Below are positions 24,599-32,219 of a stretch of 40,000 nt of DNA, in pieces; position 1 is the stretch's first letter; the number at the start of each line of letters is the position of its first letter. Origin of the DNA: Bdellovibrio sp. 28-41-41 (GTDB taxonomy: Bacteria > Bdellovibrionota > Bdellovibrionia > Bdellovibrionales > Bdellovibrionaceae); assembly GCA_002256935.1 (NCBI GenBank), contig NCGL01000022.1, positions 1 to 40,000 of the forward strand, given 5' to 3'. The notes under the pieces are model-generated. The model saw only the letters and a list, made by a program, of their open reading frames with translations. It was not told the DNA's origin and ran no database searches. The translations under genes and the position numbers were made by a program.

Positions 24599-25153
24599 AT
24601 GACTGACGACAAAGCAGCACACAACGTGCAAATTGCAAAAACAGGGGAAGCCGTCACTGCCATTTTGAAAACCAAATCAGATTTAGATCATATAGTTCAG
24701 GCTTTGGAAAATCGAGGCTTTAGAAAATCTGACGTGTCTGTAGTGATGCCGGTGACAGATGGACGAGCTGAACTTGTGTTCGCAAAAGAAACTATGTCTT
24801 ATAAATACGCTGTTGTTGGTGGCGTATCCGGTCTTGTCTTGGGTGCTTTATATGGTTGGGCTGCGCTTAATGGATGGGTTCGCGTACCTGACGCTGAACT
24901 TGTTGTAGAGCGTGCACCGTGGATGGTGTTAGCAGTAACAATGGGTGCCGGTGTTTTTACGGGTGCGACAACGGGTGGCATCACAGGACTCGGAGTACCT
25001 GAATACGTAGCTCGCCTATGCGAAAAATCTATTCGTGGTGGCACTATGCTTGTTGCTATCCTCGTTGATAATTCGAAATGGAAACAACGTGCTATTGATA
25101 TTTTGAAATTATATAGAGCGCATGACATCGCAGCTAATAAAAAAGTGGTATAA
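24599..25153 (+). CDS. General-stress-protein-17M-like membrane protein
   Basis: 184-residue protein. An N-terminal ferredoxin-like domain (residues about 10-65, including VQALENRGFRKSDVSVVMP) is followed by a glycine/alanine-rich pair of membrane segments (about 75-95 and 112-135) and a C-terminal part beginning GLGVPEYVARLCEKSIRGG. The pattern sensor-like fold, glycine-rich hydrophobic middle and GVPEY is shared with the convergent gene at 25487-26050 and with YflT/17M-type stress proteins. Biochemical role is unknown. TTTTGGAGGATAAT before the ATG fixes the start. A strong sigma-54 promoter lies upstream. Confidence 0.7.
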   Translation: MTDDKAAHNVQIAKTGEAVTAILKTKSDLDHIVQALENRGFRKSDVSVVMPVTDGRAELVFAKETMSYKYAVVGGVSGLVLGALYGWAALNGWVRVPDAELVVERAPWMVLAVTMGAGVFTGATTGGITGLGVPEYVARLCEKSIRGGTMLVAILVDNSKWKQRAIDILKLYRAHDIAANKKVV

Positions 25154-25163
25154 GGAGGTACAT

Positions 25164-25427
25164 ATGAAAAAGATTAATACATCAAATAGAAATAGTTTGA
25201 GGCAGAGATTTTTTCCACATTCCTTTCGAGTTCCAACGGAATTTCAAATCAACACTTGGGAAAACGAAGGCGGGTGTTTGAATGGGAACTGTGACGTGGT
25301 CATCATTAACGGCGTTCTATGTCAAACCTGGTTTGATCGAGTAAAAGCAACCATGGGGCCGTACTTGAAAAACGTGAAATCGTTTTTCAGTGTTCCTTCG
25401 GCTTCAAAGCAACAACCCTCATTATAA
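25164..25427 (+). CDS. Small protein of unknown function
   Basis: 87-residue protein with a basic N terminus (NRNSLRQRFFPHSFRVP), a central part with three cysteines (GGCLNGNCDVVIINGVLC) and a basic/aromatic C terminus. GGAGG five bases before the ATG at 25164 fixes the start; the longer frame from 25122 overlaps the upstream gene. It lies 10 bp after the stress-protein gene and ends just before a strong terminator, so it is the second gene of that operon. No family is recognised. Confidence 0.65.
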   Translation: MKKINTSNRNSLRQRFFPHSFRVPTEFQINTWENEGGCLNGNCDVVIINGVLCQTWFDRVKATMGPYLKNVKSFFSVPSASKQQPSL

Positions 25428-25443
25428 TTTGATTCTTGCATGT

Positions 25444-25479
25444 GCTCCGTTTCGGTTTTCCTGAAACGGAGCTTTTTTT
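25444..25479 (+). terminator. Intrinsic terminator of the stress-protein operon
   Basis: GCTCCGTTTC (25444-25453) pairs perfectly with GAAACGGAGC (25463-25472) around a 9-nt loop, followed by seven thymines. It ends the rightward operon and separates it from the convergent gene. Confidence 0.9.
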
Positions 25480-25486
25480 GATTTTG

Positions 25487-26050
25487 CTATGTCGAAGGAG
25501 TTGGAATGTGTGGTTCTATGGCGTGGGGAATCGTCCACATTCCCATAGTTTCTTCATCCAAATTTATGTCAGCAGTGAATGCGATATAACGAGCGCCTTT
25601 TCTGGCGAAAATATTCTGGGCCAATTGTTGTCGCTCAAAACTCGGGCAATCTGCCGCCAATAAAAACCCGCCTTCATCGACATTGTTTTCATAGCGAATG
25701 GCTTCATATTCAGGGACCCCTCGTTCCATCAGAGGTTGTGATAACCAACCGGCATCACCATGTGTTGTTACGTTTAGAAAGGCCATGGCAGGGCCAGCGC
25801 CGATCAAGGGGCCATAGCCAGGAATGTGCAGCGTGCGTGCATCAGTCAAAAGATCTAGAACCTGATTTATCGTCTGACTCTTAAGTAAATTAGCACTTGT
25901 CGTTACGAGATTGTTTTGAGGGCAGGCATTTTCTGGAAACAGAATGGAAATTTCGGAAGTGTCAAATCCTTCATCGGCCAGAGCATCCACGGTATCTTGC
26001 GTTTCATTGCGAGTTTTATAAACTCCAAATACGGTACTAAATTTATTCAT
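25487..26050 (-). CDS. General-stress-protein-17M-like protein (paralog)
   Basis: 187-residue protein related to that at 24599-25153. It starts with FGVYKTRNETQDTVDALADEGFD broken as FGVYKTRNETQDTVDALADE, continues ISILFPEN, has a middle section without clear membrane helices, and carries the family-typical RGVPEYEAIRYENNVDEGG at about residues 118-136, then FLLAADC. A 30-residue tail follows. GGAGGAG before the ATG is a strong ribosome binding site. The sigma-54 promoter at 26089-26104 suggests the same control as the convergent paralog. Function is unknown beyond the stress-protein family link. Confidence 0.7.
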   Translation of the reverse strand: MNKFSTVFGVYKTRNETQDTVDALADEGFDTSEISILFPENACPQNNLVTTSANLLKSQTINQVLDLLTDARTLHIPGYGPLIGAGPAMAFLNVTTHGDAGWLSQPLMERGVPEYEAIRYENNVDEGGFLLAADCPSFERQQLAQNIFARKGARYIAFTADINLDEETMGMWTIPHAIEPHIPTPST

Positions 26051-26088
26051 TAATCTCCTCCTGCTTTTAAGAACTCGAAATTTGATAA

Positions 26089-26104
26089 AGCAATAACCTT
26101 GCCG
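26089..26104 (-). promoter_or_regulatory. Sigma-54 promoter of second stress-protein gene
   Basis: On the minus strand CGGCAAGGTTATTGCT gives GGC at -24, TTGCT at -12 and GG-N10-GC spacing, about 40 nt before the ATG at 26050. Confidence 0.65.
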
Positions 26105-26140
26105 AGTTTCCGTAGTGTGTCTGTTGTCCGTAAATAGAAA

Positions 26141-26154
26141 AGAGAAATTTCTCT
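26141..26154. promoter_or_regulatory. AGAGAAATTTCTCT palindrome with a half-repeat nearby
   Basis: A perfect 14-bp palindrome followed at about 26179 by GAGAGAAATTT, a repeated half. It lies 40-90 bp upstream of the sigma-54 promoter at 26089-26104, an enhancer-like position, but differs from the TTTTGCCCCG element. Confidence 0.35.
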
Positions 26155-26351
26155 CATTATATTTTGCGAAAATAGTTTTGAGAGAAATTTTAAGAAAGGC
26201 TGGGAGTGCAAAAACTCGCCAACCTTGAGGGGAGGGATGCTAGAAATAAATATAGAGTGTTAATAGCAACAAGATCCGGGTGAGCACCGTAGATCATTGT
26301 TGATCGTTAGTAAAAGCAATTGGGGTGCCATCACGACTTCAGTTGAATGAG

Positions 26352-26371
26352 TCTGTAAATGAGTTTACAGA
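26352..26371 (+). terminator. Hairpin in intergenic region, possible small-RNA end
   Basis: TCTGTAAA (26352-26359) pairs with TTTACAGA (26364-26371) around TGAG, followed by GATCTAATTTTT. It resembles a weak intrinsic terminator. No protein gene ends upstream of it on this strand; 26160-26350 holds only short hairpins, so a small RNA is possible. Confidence 0.35.
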
Positions 26372-26395
26372 GATCTAATTTTTAAATTCCGTTGC

Positions 26396-26406
26396 AATTT
26401 GCCCCG
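26396..26406 (+). promoter_or_regulatory. AATTTGCCCCG element
   Basis: A copy of the recurring element about 88 bp upstream of the sigma-54 promoter at 26494, and about 290 bp from the leftward promoter at 26104. It may serve both. Confidence 0.5.
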
Positions 26407-26493
26407 ATTTTTTTTGGTGCGCTTCATTATGCCTCGATAACTTAAATAGTAGGCAAATTGTTTTGTTCATTTGAAACCTAATTTAATTTGAAA

Positions 26494-26509
26494 TGGCGCT
26501 ATTGTTGCT
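26494..26509 (+). promoter_or_regulatory. Sigma-54 promoter of a 56-residue protein gene
   Basis: TGGCGCTATTGTTGCT has TGGCGC, TTGCT and GG-N10-GC spacing, about 62 nt before the ATG at 26570. Confidence 0.78.
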
Positions 26510-26569
26510 TATTAAAAAGTTCAGTTAGTAAAAGTGAGTCTGTAACCAAACCAACATTGCGAGGTCACG

Positions 26570-26740
26570 ATGAACAAGGAAGTAACTAAGCAGAAGAAAG
26601 ACGACAATCAAAATGCCAAAATAGAAGATGGCATCGAAGTTCTCGTGGAAAAAATGAGTCGCAGTCGCCAGCGGTTCTATTGGCGCAAGGGCAATGAGCC
26701 TATTTACAGTAAAGATTTCCGAAACCCAATACGACATTGA
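26570..26740 (+). CDS. 56-residue charged protein under sigma-54 control
   Basis: A frame opening MNKEVTKQKKDDNQNAKIED encodes 56 residues rich in Lys, Arg, Glu and Asp, with a more ordered-looking centre (GIEVLVEKMSRSRQRFYWRK). GAGG lies about six bases before the ATG and a strong sigma-54 promoter lies upstream. I recognise no family. The following 26741-26875 contains short open frames in two other frames (for example 26694-26822) that I cannot support as genes. Confidence 0.55.
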   Translation: MNKEVTKQKKDDNQNAKIEDGIEVLVEKMSRSRQRFYWRKGNEPIYSKDFRNPIRH

Positions 26741-26875
26741 TACAACGGGTATCGGCAGTCCGGCCAGTGTCTGGCGAATTCGGCAAATACAAAACTATTT
26801 CGGGCCGTCCAACCATCAATAGTATCGAGATCCTTCCTCGCTATCGCGCGGAACCCATGCCGGTATCTATTATAT

Positions 26876-27381
26876 ATGCACATCAGTTTTAGTAGAGTAA
26901 TTCTCATTTTGGCGTATCGACAAAAGTCATATGGGGGCAGAGTGCGACGCCCGTCGATAAAATTATGAAGCAACTAGGTTTAACGTCTGGCGCTTTGTAT
27001 AGTCACTTTAAATCCAAAGACGATTTATTTGTGCAAGTCATCTTACGTGAGTTGCAGAGATTGATTGATCTGCACAGCCAGCAGCATAAAAAGCATGGTA
27101 CTCAAACCGCAACAAAGTTTATAGAATATTACTTGGACGAGCGCCATATTGATGGCGTCGAGCGCGGATGTATGTTTGCGGCTATTTCGGAAGGACTGCC
27201 ACACCGAAGAAAGGTCGACCGGCTTCGGCATGCAAAATTTATTTTCTCGTCGATGGTTGGCGCGCTCGTAATGGCCAGAGCAATGAAAAATGATTTAGTT
27301 AAAACTGAAATGATTGGAATTACGAAACAGTTATTATTAACTATTACAAAAGATGGAGTGAATTATGAAAACAAACAATAA
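26876..27381 (+). pseudogene. TetR/AcrR-family regulator with an apparent frameshift
   Basis: The frame from 26965 encodes the TetR recognition helix (LTSGALYSHFKSKDDLF) and ligand domain but lacks the first helix. Upstream in another frame, from an ATG at 26876, reads FSRVILILAYRQKSYGG, which looks like the missing first helix (pattern IL-AA---F---GY). One extra G in the five-G run at 26933-26937 would join them to SYGGQSATPVDKIMKQLGL. The gene is therefore broken, or the run is miscounted. It overlaps the thiolase gene by 17 bp and probably once regulated it. If intact only from 26965, the product is 138 residues without a full DNA-binding domain. Confidence 0.6.
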
Positions 27382-28642
27382 TGATGTATATATTTTAGGC
27401 AGCTCTCGAATCCCGTTTGCAAAAAGCCAAACGACGTATTCTGATGTCAGTCGCAAAGACTTAATGGTGGCAGCGGTAGAAGGCCTTGTTGATCGATATC
27501 ATCTAGAAGGTAAAATTATCGATGACACAGCAATTGGCGCTGTCATGAATAGCTCGGCTGATTTTAATTTGGCGCGCGAGGTTTTGCTATCAACTAAAAT
27601 TCACCCGTATTCGCCGGCCTATAATGTTCAACGTGCCTGTGGAACTGGGTTAGAAAATGTTTGGCAAATTGGCTTGAAAGCTCACACAGGTGCTATCGAT
27701 ATTGGTATCGCCGGCGGGGTAGATTCAAATAGTGATCTACCAATCGAAGTGTCACATCAGTTTCAGCAAGTGCTTCTAGATCTAAACAAAGCTAGAACAT
27801 TTGGTGAACGCGCGAAAGCCTTATCTAAAATGAGTTTAAGTGCATTGAAACCATCTGTTCCCAGTGTGAATGAGCCCCGAACATTAATGTCGATGGGGGA
27901 GCATTGCGAATTGATGGTAAAAGAATGGCAAATCTCGAGACAAGAACAAGATGAATTTGCTTTAGCCAGCCACAAAAATGGCGCCAAAGCTTATGATAAT
28001 GGTTTCTACGAGGATTTAGTTACGCCGTTCCACGGTTTGCAGCGTGATGGAACTCTTCGTGGTGATACGTCTATTGAAAAACTAGCTAAATTGAGACCAG
28101 CGTTTGATCCAAAAACAGGAACATTGACTGCGGGAAATAGCTCACCTCTAACTGATGGTGCGGCCGCAGTAATAGTAGGAAACAAAGCGGGTGCGGATAA
28201 GTTCGGAGCTAAGCCATTAGCTAAATTAATTGACGTGCAAGTCGCAGCAATTAATTTTGTTAAAGGTGATGGTTTGTTAATGGCGCCGACAAAAGCGATT
28301 TCGCAATTGTTTACTCGTAATAAACTGACTCCGGCGGATTTTGATTATTTTGAATTACATGAAGCCTTTGCGGGCCAAGTTCTATGTAATTTGAAAGCCA
28401 TGGAAGATGAAAAGTATTGTCGTGAGGTTCTAGGGCTCTCGTCGCCGATTGGAAAATTCGATCGCAGTAAAATTAACCAAGTCGGCAGTAGCGTGGCGTT
28501 AGGCCATCCTTTTGCGGCGACGGGCGCACGAATCACTGGTACACTGGCTAAGCTGTTGTCATCAGGTGGTAAAAAACGTGGCTTGATTTCTATCTGTACT
28601 GCAGGTGGAATGGGTATAGCGGCCATATTGGAGTCTGTATAA
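27365..28642 (+). CDS. Thiolase (acetyl-CoA acyltransferase)
   Basis: 425-residue thiolase. The acyl-accepting cysteine is in VQRACGTGLENV (Cys92), the other catalytic residues in LHEAFAGQVL, GHPFAATGARI and the second cysteine in ICTAGGMGIA near the C terminus. Long-type spacing resembles FadI-like beta-oxidation or degradative thiolases, which cleave 3-ketoacyl-CoA, but biosynthetic use cannot be excluded. GGAG lies 7 bases before the ATG. It overlaps the end of the TetR-type gene; AcrR/TetR control of fatty-acid genes is common. No partner hydratase or dehydrogenase is in the window. Confidence 0.93.
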   Translation: MKTNNNDVYILGSSRIPFAKSQTTYSDVSRKDLMVAAVEGLVDRYHLEGKIIDDTAIGAVMNSSADFNLAREVLLSTKIHPYSPAYNVQRACGTGLENVWQIGLKAHTGAIDIGIAGGVDSNSDLPIEVSHQFQQVLLDLNKARTFGERAKALSKMSLSALKPSVPSVNEPRTLMSMGEHCELMVKEWQISRQEQDEFALASHKNGAKAYDNGFYEDLVTPFHGLQRDGTLRGDTSIEKLAKLRPAFDPKTGTLTAGNSSPLTDGAAAVIVGNKAGADKFGAKPLAKLIDVQVAAINFVKGDGLLMAPTKAISQLFTRNKLTPADFDYFELHEAFAGQVLCNLKAMEDEKYCREVLGLSSPIGKFDRSKINQVGSSVALGHPFAATGARITGTLAKLLSSGGKKRGLISICTAGGMGIAAILESV

Positions 28643-28701
28643 GTTCGAACAAAGATTTTTTAGATAAATACGGCTGGAGTGATTCTTTTGCTCCAGTTCT
28701 A

Positions 28702-29745
28702 GTGACAGAAGAGGCAAAGACGCTGATTCCATCACGAGTGATTTGCGAAGAGCGCGCTCTTTATCAAGTCCAGTATGGAATGGACTCCATCGTTTGGGCG
28801 GCCATCAGCGGTAAGATGAAACATCAGGCTACCGGCCGTAAAGATTATCCTGCGGTCGGTGACTGGGTAGGGATCGAGATTCCCAACAGCGCAGATCGCG
28901 CTATCATTCACGCCATCGCACCCAGAAAAAGCACAATTTACCGCAAGCAAATCGGAAGTTCTTCTGATGCGCAGATTCTTTCTGCTAACGTGGATTATAC
29001 ATTTGTGACGACGTCACTGAACGAAGACTTAAGCGAGCGTCGTATAGAACGCTACCTAGCTATGGCTTGGGATTCAGAGACATCGCCAATTATTTTGTTA
29101 ACGAAAGCAGATCTATTTCCAGAAGGTATTGATGAGATTGTAGAGGAAATGAAAACTACTTTTCCGAATGTCCCTATTCACACGCTCTCTAGTGATGCTT
29201 TCGATGATGCTGACTTCTTTGTTCAGTATTTAAAACCAGGGACGACATCGGTAATTGTGGGATCTTCCGGCGTTGGGAAATCCACATTAGTGAACTTCCT
29301 GACAGGTAAAGATCGCGCAGAAGATCAGATTGCCACGAAAGACATCCGTGAAAAAGATGGCAAAGGTCGCCATACAACGACATCTCGCAATTTATATGTC
29401 AGTCGATTCGGTGGCTTGATTATCGATACGCCCGGGATGCGGGAATTATCACTCTCTGATCATACCCAAGGCGTAGATACCCAGTTTAGTGATGTGGTTG
29501 AGCTAACGACAAAATGTCGCTTTAGCGATTGCAAGCATGAAACAGAGCCTAAATGCGCCATCAAGGCGGCGATCGCTGATGGATCTTTGCCTTTAGATCG
29601 CTGGGAAAGTTATTTAAAACTAGAAGCGGAAGTTCAGCATGGCTTGGCAAAACAAGACAAGGCCTTGGCGACAGAGCAAAAAAGGCAGTGGAAGAAACTG
29701 ACCGAAGCCGGGCGCGAACGCGGGTTCGCTAAGAAAAAAACATAG
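28702..29745 (+). CDS. rsgA: RsgA/YjeQ-type circularly permuted GTPase
   Basis: 347-residue ribosome-biogenesis GTPase. An N-terminal OB domain is followed by the permuted G motifs: LTKAD (G4, about residue 135), GSSGVGKSTL (G1, about 190) and DTPGMREL (G3, about 245), then a zinc knuckle CRFSDCKHETEPKC (about 275). RsgA helps mature the 30S subunit. The GTG at 28702 has no ribosome binding site. The same frame continues upstream as FLDKYGWSDSFAPVL, typical of RsgA N termini, back to the thiolase stop without ATG, GTG or TTG. The true start may be a rare codon such as ATA at 28639 or ATT at 28627, with GGAG nearby. Confidence 0.88.
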   Translation: MTEEAKTLIPSRVICEERALYQVQYGMDSIVWAAISGKMKHQATGRKDYPAVGDWVGIEIPNSADRAIIHAIAPRKSTIYRKQIGSSSDAQILSANVDYTFVTTSLNEDLSERRIERYLAMAWDSETSPIILLTKADLFPEGIDEIVEEMKTTFPNVPIHTLSSDAFDDADFFVQYLKPGTTSVIVGSSGVGKSTLVNFLTGKDRAEDQIATKDIREKDGKGRHTTTSRNLYVSRFGGLIIDTPGMRELSLSDHTQGVDTQFSDVVELTTKCRFSDCKHETEPKCAIKAAIADGSLPLDRWESYLKLEAEVQHGLAKQDKALATEQKRQWKKLTEAGRERGFAKKKT

Positions 29746-29782
29746 TGTTATTTTAAGATTCCATTTCTGCAGACGTAGACGG

Positions 29783-31960
29783 TTAAGATTTTTTAGAAAC
29801 GGATTCTTCCCATTTCATCAACATGGATTCAAGCGCTTCTAGCGAAACGGGTTTTAATAAAAAATCATCCATTAAATCTTTAAATTGTCGTTTTTGATCA
29901 TCTTGAATAACAGTCGCGGTGAACGCAATGATCGGAACACGTTTGCTTGTGCTCGCTTCCAGTTTTCTGATTTCAGTGCTGGATTGGATGCCGTCCATTA
30001 CCGGCATATGCTGATCCATCAAGATCATATCGAAGTTTGACTCAGAAAAGAGTCTAATCGCATCTTCCCCATTTTCTGCTAGTGTAGCTGTGTAACCCAA
30101 GATGGCCATCATATTCATAATAATTAACTGATTCATGCGATTGTCTTCGCCGATTAGAATACGAATACTTTTTCTATGTTCAATATTGCTTTGAGACAGT
30201 GACGATTTTGGTTTTGGAATTACGTGCCCATTCAAAGATTTAAGTTCTGAAACTTCTAGATTAACGATAATCCAAAATGTGGATCCTTCGCCCGGAACGG
30301 TTTCGACACCAATCTCGCCGTTCATGGCTTCTGTAAAACGCTTGCAAATGGAAAGTCCAAGTCCCGTTCCACCAAATCGACGAGCTGTTGAATTGTCCGC
30401 TTGAACAAACGGTTGGAAAAGACTGGCGACTTGATTGGGGTCAATTCCGATACCAGTGTCTTTCACACTGATTTTGACTTTACAGTGACCCAGAGTTCGG
30501 TCCAACTGGTTAGCGGAGATAATGATGCTGCCTTCTTTAGTAAACTTAATCGCGTTGTTGATTAAGTTTACTAATATTTGACTGATCTTTGCTGAATCGC
30601 CTCGCAGGACTGGTGGAATAGCAGAATCGATTTTTGATTCTAGATGAATTCCTTTGTTCAATGCTAAGACGCCCGTCATACTAATGCGCTCTTCGATCAG
30701 GTGGCTCAGTTCGAAATCAACAGTTTCTATATGAACCTGTCCGGCTTCGATTTTTGAGAAATCCAAAATTTCGTTTACAATATTTAATAGACTCGTCGCC
30801 GACGTCTTGACAGCATCGACAAACTTTTTTTGCTGAGGGTCTAGTGATGTTCGCGCCAAAATATCTGTCATTCCGACGACGCCATTCAAAGGCGTTCTGA
30901 TCTCGTGGCTCATGTTCGCTAGGAATGAGCTCTTTGCCATGGTAGCTTTCTGTGCTGTTTCGCGTGCTTCCATCAAATCGGTTTCGTGCCGTTTTTGAAT
31001 AGTGACGTCGCGTGCGACAGCGTACATCAGGTTGCCGACGGGAACTGATTTCCAAGAAAAAGTTCGGTACGCTCCGTCTTGTCGGCGGAATCGATTTTCA
31101 AAAGACAAAACTTTATTGCCGTTCATTTGACTCGCAATTTCATCAATTGTTTTTTGGACGTCTTCTGGATGAACAAAGTTAACGACAGGTTCAGCACATA
31201 GCTCTTGCATGGAATAACCCAAGACTTCGGTGAACGATGGGCTAAGGCGTTTGAAAAATCCGTCCATTCCTGAAATGCATAACAAATCTAAGGAAAGAGT
31301 AAAGAATCGATCGACATTATCTTCGGCTAGTTCCCGGCGTCTGTTGTCGCGACAAACTAAGAATGCGGCTATAACGATCAGTAAGCACGCCAGGATACCG
31401 GCTATACCAATTTCGAGTTGAGTTCTGCGTGCCTGATTGATGGTTGATTCGGTGCGGCTGGCAAGAAGACGATTCTCTTCATTTAAGAGTGCCGCTATGC
31501 CTAGATAGAAACTATCGTCTAACGATTTAACTTCGGACGATCGGCCCATTTTTCGAATCATATCAAAACCAAATTTTTTTTGAATTTCAAAAGATTTGTC
31601 CCAAGCCGTAAGTTTTTCGTCGGTCGATGGCTCAATCTCATCTAGATTTTTTTGTTGAGTTGTATTGTCTTTTGTTAGCAGTCTTAAAGTGGCAAGGCCC
31701 TCCTTCAATTCTTTCCTAGCAACGTGGTAGCGGTCCCGGTAATAGTCTTGCTCGGTAATATGGTAACCGCGGATATTATTTTGCGCTGTAACGAATGAAG
31801 TTGATAATTTTTCGACTTCAGAGCGGATCGCCAAGGTGCGAGCCATCCAACGGCTGTCTTCAATAAATTCCGACGTTGTGATGTTGGAACTGACGGTCGC
31901 ATACCCAATAATCAAACAAGCCAATCCAAAACCAATATTTATTTTTGTTCGCGTAACCAT
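29783..31960 (-). CDS. Hybrid histidine kinase with CHASE3-like sensor
   Basis: 725-residue membrane hybrid kinase: helix at about residues 8-24, helical periplasmic sensor resembling CHASE3 (about 30-185), second membrane helix (186-206), PAS (about 215-335), HisKA with NMSHEIRTPLNGV (His near 349), ATPase (about 455-570; ILVNLINNAIKFTK, GGTGLGLSICKRF) and C-terminal receiver (about 600-718; IGEDNRMNQL, LMDQHMPVMDGI, LLKPVS). No ribosome binding site is obvious before the ATG. It is divergent from the lysine-tailed hemerythrin gene, sharing an upstream region with the recurring element. Confidence 0.92.
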   Translation of the reverse strand: MVTRTKINIGFGLACLIIGYATVSSNITTSEFIEDSRWMARTLAIRSEVEKLSTSFVTAQNNIRGYHITEQDYYRDRYHVARKELKEGLATLRLLTKDNTTQQKNLDEIEPSTDEKLTAWDKSFEIQKKFGFDMIRKMGRSSEVKSLDDSFYLGIAALLNEENRLLASRTESTINQARRTQLEIGIAGILACLLIVIAAFLVCRDNRRRELAEDNVDRFFTLSLDLLCISGMDGFFKRLSPSFTEVLGYSMQELCAEPVVNFVHPEDVQKTIDEIASQMNGNKVLSFENRFRRQDGAYRTFSWKSVPVGNLMYAVARDVTIQKRHETDLMEARETAQKATMAKSSFLANMSHEIRTPLNGVVGMTDILARTSLDPQQKKFVDAVKTSATSLLNIVNEILDFSKIEAGQVHIETVDFELSHLIEERISMTGVLALNKGIHLESKIDSAIPPVLRGDSAKISQILVNLINNAIKFTKEGSIIISANQLDRTLGHCKVKISVKDTGIGIDPNQVASLFQPFVQADNSTARRFGGTGLGLSICKRFTEAMNGEIGVETVPGEGSTFWIIVNLEVSELKSLNGHVIPKPKSSLSQSNIEHRKSIRILIGEDNRMNQLIIMNMMAILGYTATLAENGEDAIRLFSESNFDMILMDQHMPVMDGIQSSTEIRKLEASTSKRVPIIAFTATVIQDDQKRQFKDLMDDFLLKPVSLEALESMLMKWEESVSKKS

Positions 31961-32056
31961 AAGTGTTTAGGTTAAAAAATGAATTCTATTTGTTCAAATG
32001 ATTTCACCGCGATTTTATGTGTCAATAAACTAAATTGATTCGGTTGACTGTAGGCA

Positions 32057-32096
32057 TTTGCCCATAGCCAAGTTGATGTCGAGGAGATTCGCCCCG
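32057..32096 (+). promoter_or_regulatory. TTTGCCCA / GATTCGCCCCG elements
   Basis: TTTGCCCA (32057-32064) and GATTCGCCCCGG (32086-32096) lie in the divergent region, 60-100 bp upstream of the sigma-54 promoter at 32158. They are weaker matches to the recurring element. Confidence 0.4.
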
Positions 32097-32157
32097 GTTC
32101 GCAAATCTTTGTGCCTAGTCAATTCGTTTTCATCTGATTCTTAAGGTGATTGTTGAG

Positions 32158-32173
32158 CGGCATCCTTATTGCT
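32158..32173 (+). promoter_or_regulatory. Sigma-54 promoter of lysine-tailed hemerythrin gene
   Basis: CGGCATCCTTATTGCT keeps GGCA, TTGCT and GG-N10-GC spacing, about 48 nt before the ATG at 32220. The first base of the -24 box is C instead of T. Confidence 0.65.
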
Positions 32174-32219
32174 TTTCATTGGTGTAGTTAAGCTGACTAA
32201 ACATTTTATGGAGGATTCA

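Noticed and set aside
26704..26973. 89-codon open frame on the minus strand over the TetR start
   Set aside because: It opposes the TetR helix found on the plus strand and has no ribosome binding site.
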